Assembly: GCA_002392325.1 (NCBI GenBank)
Contig: DGGS01000006.1
Span: 1 to 5,921, forward strand
Direction of reading: 5' to 3'
Source: Bacteroidales bacterium UBA3868
GTDB lineage: Bacteria; Bacteroidota; Bacteroidia; Bacteroidales; WCHB1-69
Length of the DNA stretch: 5,921 bases
Shown: positions 1 through 5,605 of the stretch, one piece after another
Position numbering within the stretch: the stretch's first letter is position 1
Layout of the letters: every line of letters starts with the position of its first letter
Notes under the pieces: generated by a model
Told to the model about the DNA's origin: nothing
Databases searched by the model: none
The model's input: the letters and a program-made list of their open reading frames with translations, nothing else
Program-made: the position numbers and the translations under genes

Positions 1-1319
1 TGCAATACAACATCATCCGCAGCCACTCTTGCGGCGCCGGCGAACCGTTCCCGGAACTGTATGTGAAAGCTGCTATGTTAGCTCGTTTCCACACCTTTGT
101 AAGAGGCAAATCGGGTGTTGATCCATACGCATTGGAGCTGCTGCAAACATTTATCAACGAAGGCATCTGTCCTGTGATTCCGCAGCACGGCAGTGTTGGC
201 GCGTCCGGCGACCTGGTACAGCTGGCGCACATGGCCCTGGCCCTCATCGGCGAAGGTGATGTGTTCTACAAAGGGCAGCGCAGACCCACCGCCGAAGTGA
301 TGAAAGAACTGGGTATCAAACCCTTGAAACCCACTTTGCGCGAGGGACTTGCCCTCAACAACGGCACCGCCATGATGACGGGCGTGGGTATCGTGAATCT
401 GCATTTCGCCAAGAAACTGCTCGACTACGCCTTGATCGCCTCCGTAATCATCAACGAGATTGCCGGTTCCTACGACGATTTCATGGCAAAAGAGCTGAAT
501 GACCTGAAAAACCACGAAGGCCAATCGGTTATCGCACGCAAGATGCTTGAGGTGGCAGCAGGAGACCAGTGCATGCGCAAACGCACTGTGGAGATGTTCC
601 ACCATCATGAGGAAAAGGTCTTCACACACAAAGTGCAACCCTACTACTCTTTGCGTTGCGTCCCTCAAATTCTCGGCCCCATCTATGACGCCTACAAGTT
701 CACCGAAAAGATTCTGATTGAGGAATTTAACGCCGTTGACGACAACCCTGTCGTGGATATGGACACGGAAATGGTTTATCATGGAGGTAATTTCCACGGG
801 GATTATGTCTCCTTCGAGATGGACAAACTGAAAATCGCCACCACCAAGATTGCGGTGCTGATGGAGCGCCAACTCAACTACCTCTGCCACGACCGCATCA
901 ACGGCATTCTGCCACCGTTCCTGAATCTTGGCACACTCGGTCTCACCTACGGCATCCAGGCCATGCAGTTCACCGCATGTTCCACCACTGCCGAGTGCCA
1001 GACCTTGTCGAACTCCATGTATGTGCACAGCATTCCCAACAACAACGACAACCAGGATGTGGTCAGCATGGGCACCAACTCCGCTATTTTGGCCAAACGC
1101 GTCATCGACAACTGCTACCAGGTGATGGCTATCCATTACATCGCGTTGGCGCAAGCCATTGACTGTCTGGAGATTCAAGACAAACTCTCGCCTGTCACGA
1201 GAGCCATCTACGATGAGGTGCGCGCCATCGTGCCGAAATTCATCGAAGACACCCCGAAAGATATTGACATTCAAAATATTGAGAATTATTTAAAAGCAAA
1301 ATCCACCAATCTCTTATAA
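1..1319 (+). CDS. Aromatic amino acid ammonia-lyase, probably tyrosine ammonia-lyase (5' truncated by window edge)
   Basis: MIO-dependent lyase expected to deaminate tyrosine to 4-coumarate, the aryl starter of the pigment. The frame is open to the left edge: codons from base 3 read Q-Y-N-I-I-R-S-H-S-C-G-A-G-E-P, so the GTG at 63 is not the start. About 438 residues are visible; relatives are about 500, so some 70 residues, including the N-terminal catalytic Tyr loop, lie outside. The Ala-Ser-Gly that cyclises to MIO is at 201-209 within GSVGASGD, followed by LVQLAH as in Flavobacterium TAL. Other family blocks are YSLRCVPQILGP, YHGGNFHGDY and NNNDNQDVVSMG. Gln at 1053-1055 stands where histidine ammonia-lyases carry the substrate-binding Glu, which argues against a histidine-utilisation enzyme. 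The pigment-gene neighbours agree. Tyr over Phe preference is inferred from resemblance to the F. johnsoniae enzyme, recalled and not aligned. The stop is one base before the next ATG. Confidence 0.93.
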   Translation, partial: QYNIIRSHSCGAGEPFPELYVKAAMLARFHTFVRGKSGVDPYALELLQTFINEGICPVIPQHGSVGASGDLVQLAHMALALIGEGDVFYKGQRRPTAEVMKELGIKPLKPTLREGLALNNGTAMMTGVGIVNLHFAKKLLDYALIASVIINEIAGSYDDFMAKELNDLKNHEGQSVIARKMLEVAAGDQCMRKRTVEMFHHHEEKVFTHKVQPYYSLRCVPQILGPIYDAYKFTEKILIEEFNAVDDNPVVDMDTEMVYHGGNFHGDYVSFEMDKLKIATTKIAVLMERQLNYLCHDRINGILPPFLNLGTLGLTYGIQAMQFTACSTTAECQTLSNSMYVHSIPNNNDNQDVVSMGTNSAILAKRVIDNCYQVMAIHYIALAQAIDCLEIQDKLSPVTRAIYDEVRAIVPKFIEDTPKDIDIQNIENYLKAKSTNLL

Positions 1320-1320
1320 C

Positions 1321-2049
1321 ATGAAATACGCATTAGTCACCGGTGGTTCCAGAGGCATCGGCAGAGCGGTATGCTTGAAGCTCTCCTCCATGGGATTACC
1401 CGTGCTCATCAATTATCAGAGCAACCAACAAGCCGCCGAGGAAACCCTGCGGCTCATTACAGAGGCCGGTGGCACAGCCGAACTTCTGCAATATGATGTA
1501 ACCAAAGCCGACGAGGTTGACCAAGCCATTGACACTTGGCAAACGGCACATCCTGAAGATTATATTGGAGTACTGGTCAACAACGCGGGCATCCGCAAGG
1601 ACACGCTGATGGTTTTCATGCAGAATGAAGATTGGCAAAGCGTTATCAACACCACACTGAACGGTTTTTTCTACACTACCCGCCGACTCATCAAGGGCAT
1701 GCTGTCCAAACGCGACGGACGCATCATCAACATGGCATCCTTGTCGGGTATCAAGGGACAGGGCGGTCAGACCAACTACTCCGCCGCCAAGGCAGCCCTG
1801 ATTGGCGCCACAAAGGCATTAGCGCAGGAGATCGGTTCCCGCAAAATCACGGTGAACGCCGTGGCCCCGGGTTTTATCGAAACGGACATGACACAAGGGT
1901 TCAATGAGGCGGACTTCAAGAAAATGATTCCGGCAGGGCGCTTCGGCAAACCTGAGGAAGTGGCCGCATTGGTTGGCTTTTTGGCTTCCGACGATGCCGC
2001 CTACATTACCGGTGAGGTGATTTCCATTAACGGAGGATTGTACACATAA
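1321..2049 (+). CDS. 3-oxoacyl-ACP reductase, FabG-like short-chain dehydrogenase
   Basis: Cytoplasmic NADPH-type ketoreductase that would reduce each 3-ketoacyl-ACP intermediate during polyene elongation. At 242 residues it has normal FabG length. The Rossmann nucleotide loop TGGSRGIG is at residues 7-14, NNAG at 87-90, the catalytic Ser at 140 (NMAS), Tyr153 and Lys157 (NYSAAK), PGFIETDM at 183-190 and the C-terminal ITGEVISINGG at 229-239. One oddity: the tetrad Asn that E. coli FabG carries in its ETNL segment falls on Thr112 here (INTTLNG, 109-115), although Asn110 and Asn114 lie close by. The start is chosen because the ATG sits one base after the lyase stop and the Rossmann strand begins at once. 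It is likely co-transcribed and possibly translationally coupled to the lyase. The gene context makes it a pathway-dedicated copy, not the housekeeping FabG. Confidence 0.95.
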   Translation: MKYALVTGGSRGIGRAVCLKLSSMGLPVLINYQSNQQAAEETLRLITEAGGTAELLQYDVTKADEVDQAIDTWQTAHPEDYIGVLVNNAGIRKDTLMVFMQNEDWQSVINTTLNGFFYTTRRLIKGMLSKRDGRIINMASLSGIKGQGGQTNYSAAKAALIGATKALAQEIGSRKITVNAVAPGFIETDMTQGFNEADFKKMIPAGRFGKPEEVAALVGFLASDDAAYITGEVISINGGLYT

Positions 2050-2059
2050 ACAAATTTGG

Positions 2060-2085
2060 TAGAGGCGCATGGCCATGCGCCTCTA
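2060..2085. repeat. Perfect 26-bp palindrome between reductase and ketosynthase genes
   Basis: The left arm TAGAGGCGCATGG (2060-2072) is followed directly by its exact reverse complement (2073-2085). With a G-U pair (2059/2086) and a G-C pair (2058/2087) the RNA stem could extend further. With a GGCC loop at 2071-2074 the transcript would form a very stable hairpin. No T-run follows (next bases are TCCTAAAACAAC), so it is not a classic intrinsic terminator. It fills nearly half of the 57-base gap in an otherwise tightly packed operon. It may be a dispersed REP-like palindromic unit, an mRNA-stabilising or processing hairpin, or a partial attenuator. Only one copy is seen in the window. Confidence 0.85.
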
Positions 2086-2106
2086 TCCTAAAACAACAAT
2101 AAACAC
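2086..2106 (+). promoter_or_regulatory. A-rich, SD-less translation leader of the ketosynthase gene
   Basis: The 21 bases between the palindrome and the ATG at 2107 are mostly A with scattered C and T (AAAACAACAATAAACAC). No purine-rich Shine-Dalgarno block is present. Such unstructured A-rich leaders are typical of Bacteroidota start sites. It supports the ATG at 2107 as the start. Confidence 0.5.
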
Positions 2107-3327
2107 ATGAGAAGAGTTGTTATCACCGGAATGGGCATCTATTCTTGTCTGGGCAAAAACCTGGACGAGGTGCGCCAATCGTTGTACGCCGGCAAGTCCG
2201 GCATCGGCATCGATCCGATGAGAAAGGAATACGGATACCGTTCGCCTCTCACGGGCATCGTGGAGCGTCCTGCGCTGAAAGGGTTGCTCGACCGCCGGTC
2301 CAGAGTGTGCCTGGCCGAAGAGGGCGAATACGCTTACATGGCCACGGCAGAGGCATTGCGCAACGCCGGTATCGACATGGACTATCTGGAGAAGAACGAA
2401 GTGGGTGTGTTGTTTGGCAACGATTCTTCCGCCAAGGCCGTCATTGAGGCGCACACCACCGCCATGCAGTACAAGGACACGCAAATGATGGGCTCCGGCG
2501 CCATATTCCAGTCCATGAACTCCACGGTGACCATGAACTTGTCCACCATCTTCAAGTTGCGGGGCATCAACATGACCATCAGTGCGGCCTGCGCCAGCGG
2601 TTCCCACGCCATCGGATTAGGGCTTATGTTCATCCGTAACGGACTACAGGACATGATTATCTGCGGCGGCGCACAGGAAACCCACTACCTCTCCATGGGC
2701 AGTTTCGACGGCATTGGGGCATTCTCCATTCGCGTGGATGACCCCACCAAGGCCTCGCGTCCGTTTGACCGCGACAGAGACGGCCTCGTGCCAGGCGGCG
2801 GTGCGGCAGCAGTCATTTTGGAAGACTACGACCACGCCGTGAAACGCGGTGCGCACATCATTGCCGAAGTGGCCGGTTACGGATTCTCCTCCAACGGTGC
2901 CAACATCTCCCAACCCAGCGACATGGGTTCCGCCATCGCCATGGAACGCGCTTTGAAAGACGCGGGCGTGGCCGCTAAAGACATCGACTACATCAACGCG
3001 CACGCCACCTCCACCTTACAGGGCGACGCATTTGAGGCCATGGCCTTAGACCATCTTTTCACCCCGTACCACACGCCCATCAGCTCCACCAAGTCCATGA
3101 CCGGACACGAGTGCTGGATGGCCGGTGCCAGCGAGATAGTCTATTCCAACCTCATGATGCTCAACAACTTCATCGCTCCGAACCTCAACTTTGAGAATCC
3201 CGACGAATACTCCAAAAACCTCAATATTGTACCCCACACCATCGAAAAGGAAATCAACACTTACTTGTCAAACTCCTTCGGATTCGGTGGCACCAACAGC
3301 GCATTAGTCATCAAGAAAATCAAATAA
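2107..3327 (+). CDS. Beta-ketoacyl-ACP synthase, FabB/FabF-type (aryl polyene/flexirubin clade)
   Basis: Condensing enzyme that would join acyl-ACP with malonyl-ACP to extend the aryl polyene. The 406 residues match single-domain KAS I/II length. The nucleophile Cys162 lies in SAACASGSHAIG, the two active-site histidines are His299 (NAHATSTLQGD) and His334 (MTGHECWMAG), and Lys329 precedes the second (SSTKSMTGH). DRDRDGLVPGGGAA (221-234) and the C-terminal NSFGFGGTNSA (389-399) are typical KAS blocks. The full Cys-His-His set argues for an active synthase and not a chain-length factor. Two motifs differ from housekeeping enzymes: HATST replaces HGTST, and GHECWMAG replaces the usual GHSLGAAG. 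I believe these occur in pigment-cluster ketosynthases but cannot verify that here. The gene follows the palindrome and precedes its likely ACP partner. No transmembrane segment is seen. Confidence 0.94.
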   Translation: MRRVVITGMGIYSCLGKNLDEVRQSLYAGKSGIGIDPMRKEYGYRSPLTGIVERPALKGLLDRRSRVCLAEEGEYAYMATAEALRNAGIDMDYLEKNEVGVLFGNDSSAKAVIEAHTTAMQYKDTQMMGSGAIFQSMNSTVTMNLSTIFKLRGINMTISAACASGSHAIGLGLMFIRNGLQDMIICGGAQETHYLSMGSFDGIGAFSIRVDDPTKASRPFDRDRDGLVPGGGAAAVILEDYDHAVKRGAHIIAEVAGYGFSSNGANISQPSDMGSAIAMERALKDAGVAAKDIDYINAHATSTLQGDAFEAMALDHLFTPYHTPISSTKSMTGHECWMAGASEIVYSNLMMLNNFIAPNLNFENPDEYSKNLNIVPHTIEKEINTYLSNSFGFGGTNSALVIKKIK

Positions 3328-3350
3328 AAATCATTCTATAAAACAATTTT
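3328..3350 (+). promoter_or_regulatory. AT-rich leader between ketosynthase and ACP genes
   Basis: The 23 bases are strongly AT-rich and have no Shine-Dalgarno-like purine block, ending ACAATTTT before the ATG at 3351. This is most simply a Bacteroidota-style initiation region. An internal promoter cannot be supported from so short a stretch. Confidence 0.4.
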
Positions 3351-3593
3351 ATGCAAAGAGAAGAAGTAATCAAAACCGTCAACCATTTTTTGGTGGAGGA
3401 AATTGAAATTGAAGAAGGTTTGTTAACGGAAGGCGCTCTTTTGAAAGAGGACCTCGGCATCGACAGTTTGGATTTCGTCGATATTGTGGTCATCGTGGAG
3501 AAGAACTTCGGTTTCAAAATCAAACCCGAGGAGATGAAAGACGTGAAGACCCTCGGCCAGTTCTACGATTATATCACGCAAAAAGTAAACTAA
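3351..3593 (+). CDS. Acyl carrier protein
   Basis: Small acidic four-helix carrier (80 residues, normal ACP length) that holds the growing aryl polyene as a thioester. The phosphopantetheine attachment site is Ser39 in DLGIDSLDFVDIV (residues 34-46), the standard DSL motif at the start of helix II. The recognition helix continues with several acidic residues and ends near EKNFGFKI. It lies 23 bases after the ketosynthase and 4 bases before the acyltransferase, so it is most likely the dedicated carrier for these enzymes and not the fatty-acid ACP, which normally sits beside fabF. It needs a phosphopantetheinyl transferase, not encoded in the window. Pigment loci of this type often contain a second ACP, which could lie outside. 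Confidence 0.95.
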   Translation: MQREEVIKTVNHFLVEEIEIEEGLLTEGALLKEDLGIDSLDFVDIVVIVEKNFGFKIKPEEMKDVKTLGQFYDYITQKVN

Positions 3594-3597
3594 CCCT

Positions 3598-4497
3598 ATG
3601 GCGGAAGCCCGGCAATGGCAAGGCAAGACTAAAGGCGGGAATTTCGGACAACGTTTCTTACTCTCGTTCCTGAAACATTTCAGCGTGAGGGCTTTATATC
3701 CTACCCTCTTGCTTATTATCCCCTTTTGCCTCTTGTTTGCCCGCAAACCGAACCGGGCGCTGTACCGCTATTTCCACGACATCCGCGGGTACAGCTGGTG
3801 GCGCGCCCTACGCTCCACTGCCCGCAATGCGTACAATTTCGGGAAAGTAGTCATCGACAAGTTCGCCATCTGGGCGGGCCGAAGCGACCAGTTTCAAGTC
3901 ACCCAAGAGCACCCTGAGATCCCGCAACAACTCTTCGAACAGGAGAAAGGCGCTTTGTTCGCCGGATGTCACATCGGCAATTTCGAACTTCTGGCCTCCA
4001 CATTCAAAGACAATCCTAAACGAATCAATGTCATCATTTACGGTGGCGAGAGCGAGCTGTTAAGCAAGCAACGGGATTCCGTTTTCGGGCAGAATGATGT
4101 GAACCTGATTCCCGTTTCCGCGGACATGTCACACCTCTTCGCCATCAAGAACGCGCTTGACAACGGTGAGATTGTGGCCATCCTGTGCGACCGTCTCTTT
4201 GGCAGTCCGAAAAAGAAAACACTTGATTTTCTGGGACATCCGGCCGATTTTCCGGTGGGACCGTTCCGCTTGGCCGCCCAGTTGGAAGTGCCCGTGCTGT
4301 CCGTGGCCGTGCTCAAAGAAAAAGATCTTCGCTACTCCTGCCACACAACGCTACTGGACTCCGGTACGGACAACCCCACCAATCAAAAATGCGACATGTT
4401 AATGGAACAATATGTCCAGAATTTGGAGGAGGTACTTCAACAATACCCCGAACAATGGTTCAACCTGTTTGATTTTTGGAATTTAGAACAGAAATAA
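3598..4497 (+). CDS. LpxL/HtrB-like lysophospholipid-type membrane acyltransferase
   Basis: Predicted inner-membrane acyltransferase (299 residues) of the late lipid A acyltransferase family, expected to move an acyl group from ACP to a hydroxyl acceptor. The HX4E catalytic motif is His125 to Glu130 (CHIGNFE). Downstream, ILCDRLFG (195-202) and FLGHPADFPVGPFRLA (211-226) match the substrate-site blocks of the family, and YPEQWFNLFDFW (283-294) is its C-terminal signature. A hydrophobic segment at about 33-48 (LYPTLLLIIPFCLLFA) would anchor it, with basic residues on both sides. In this pathway class the likely role is to transfer the finished aryl polyene from ACP to a lipid headgroup or dialkylresorcinol acceptor, fixing the pigment in the outer membrane. 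This is inference from context. A housekeeping lipid A role is possible but less likely, given the placement 4 bases after the ACP. Confidence 0.88.
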   Translation: MAEARQWQGKTKGGNFGQRFLLSFLKHFSVRALYPTLLLIIPFCLLFARKPNRALYRYFHDIRGYSWWRALRSTARNAYNFGKVVIDKFAIWAGRSDQFQVTQEHPEIPQQLFEQEKGALFAGCHIGNFELLASTFKDNPKRINVIIYGGESELLSKQRDSVFGQNDVNLIPVSADMSHLFAIKNALDNGEIVAILCDRLFGSPKKKTLDFLGHPADFPVGPFRLAAQLEVPVLSVAVLKEKDLRYSCHTTLLDSGTDNPTNQKCDMLMEQYVQNLEEVLQQYPEQWFNLFDFWNLEQK

Positions 4498-4516
4498 ACA
4501 CACAAAATATAATCCT
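4498..4516 (+). promoter_or_regulatory. A-rich leader of the methyltransferase gene
   Basis: These 19 bases (ACACACAAAATATAATCCT) are A-rich with no Shine-Dalgarno block and lead into the ATG at 4517. The pattern resembles the other leaders of the operon and supports that ATG. Confidence 0.4.
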
Positions 4517-5605
4517 ATGAAACTGAAATCCCCTCAAAAGGAAATGTATGCCAAAGAACGGCTCACCGCTCTGCAGGCACAGCGTCTGGCTCAAGAAATC
4601 GCCTTCGGCCCCATCGTATTCCAAGTGTCACGCCTGATGGTCAAATTCGGCATCCTCAAAATGCTGGACGACCGTAAGGAAGGCATGACCATGGGCGAGA
4701 TTGCCAAAGCCGCCAAGATTTCCCTCTACGGCGCGAAAGTCCTGCTGGAGTCCTCGCTCACCATCGGGACCATCCTCATGCGCGATGACCGGTTCTTCAT
4801 TTCCAAAGCCGGCTGGTTCTTGTTGAACAACGAATCCGTGCGTGTGAACATGGACTTCAACCACGATGTCAATTATCTCGGACTGTTCAATTTGGAGGAA
4901 GCCATACTCAACGGCAAACCGGAGGGATTGAAAGTGTTCGGCAACTGGCCGACGGTGTATGAGGGATTGTCGCAACTGCCGCCGCAAGTGCAGAAGAGCT
5001 GGTTCGGATTTGACCATTTCTATTCCGACAACTCTTTCGCAAAAGCATTGGAAATCGTCTTCAAAAACCATCCTAAAACACTCTTGGATGTGGGTGGAAA
5101 CACCGGCCGCTGGGCCACGCAATGTGTGAAGCACGATTCTTCCGTGAATGTCACCATCATGGACCTGCCGCAGCAGCTGGAGATGATGCGTGAGCAGACC
5201 AAAGATCTGGAAGGTGCCGACCGTATTCACGGCCACGGCTGCAACCTACTTGACCGAACCGTCCCGTTCCCCACCGGATTTGACGCTATCTGGATGAGCC
5301 AGTTCCTGGATTGTTTCTCTGAAGAGGAGGTCACCAGCATTCTGAGCCGTGCCGCCAAGTCCATGAACGCGCAAAGCAAACTGTACATCATGGAGACCTT
5401 CTGGGATCTTCAGCGCTTTGAGACGGCCTCTTACTGCTTGTCCCAAATCAGCGTCTATTTCACCGCCATCGCCAACGGCAACAGCAAAATGTACTATTCC
5501 GGCGACATGGCCCGTTGCGTGGAAGAGGCAGGGTTGAAAATTGATGTTCTGCACGAAGACCTGGGTATCGGTGGTCACAGCATCATGGAGTGTAGTTTGA
5601 AATAA
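4517..5605 (+). CDS. SAM-dependent methyltransferase, plant O-methyltransferase-like fold
   Basis: Predicted small-molecule methyltransferase of 362 residues. The N-terminal part (about 20-105) looks like the winged-helix dimerisation domain of plant-type O-methyltransferases (GEIAKAAKISLYGAKVLLES, then RDDRFFISKAGWFLL). The class I SAM-binding loop is LLDVGGNTGRWA (189-200), with MDLPQQ at 215-220 as the acidic end of strand 2. The usual catalytic His motif of this family (LHDWSDE) reads FLDCFSEEE (263-271), so the base His is replaced, probably by Asp265. This may mean C-methylation of an activated phenol ring, as known for ring-methylated aryl polyenes and flexirubins, or a different base. 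The substrate is inferred to be the hydroxyphenyl end of the polyene or its ACP-bound precursor. The stop overlaps the ATG of the next gene. Substrate and O- versus C-methylation remain open. Confidence 0.87.
   Translation: MKLKSPQKEMYAKERLTALQAQRLAQEIAFGPIVFQVSRLMVKFGILKMLDDRKEGMTMGEIAKAAKISLYGAKVLLESSLTIGTILMRDDRFFISKAGWFLLNNESVRVNMDFNHDVNYLGLFNLEEAILNGKPEGLKVFGNWPTVYEGLSQLPPQVQKSWFGFDHFYSDNSFAKALEIVFKNHPKTLLDVGGNTGRWATQCVKHDSSVNVTIMDLPQQLEMMREQTKDLEGADRIHGHGCNLLDRTVPFPTGFDAIWMSQFLDCFSEEEVTSILSRAAKSMNAQSKLYIMETFWDLQRFETASYCLSQISVYFTAIANGNSKMYYSGDMARCVEEAGLKIDVLHEDLGIGGHSIMECSLK

Noticed and set aside
78..1274. Long open frame of 398 codons on the minus strand
   Set aside because: It lies fully inside the ammonia-lyase, whose plus-strand protein has clear family motifs. 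The reverse frame gives no recognisable domain and arises from codon bias.
1..1319. Histidine ammonia-lyase (HutH) of a histidine degradation operon
   Set aside because: The HAL Glu is replaced by Gln in the NNNDNQDVVSMG segment, no hut genes follow, and the neighbours are polyketide-type genes.
2038..2058. Bacteroidota-type promoter (TTG ... TAnnTTTG) before the ketosynthase
   Set aside because: CAAATTTG at 2051-2058 is one mismatch from TAnnTTTG, but the upstream TTG is too close and the match is expected by chance in AT-rich sequence.
2060..2085. Intrinsic terminator
   Set aside because: The hairpin is strong but is followed by TCCTAAAACAAC and not a T-run, and it sits between two genes of one pathway. 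It is kept as a repeat/hairpin only.
1321..3593. Housekeeping fatty acid synthesis cluster (fabG-fabF-acpP)
   Set aside because: The neighbouring ammonia-lyase, methyltransferase and LpxL-like gene, together with the divergent ketosynthase motifs, fit a specialised pigment pathway better.
4628..5236. Minus-strand open frame of about 200 codons
   Set aside because: It is antisense to the methyltransferase, including its SAM-binding motif, and its translation shows no domain. Other minus-strand frames within the ketosynthase and reductase were dropped for the same reason.
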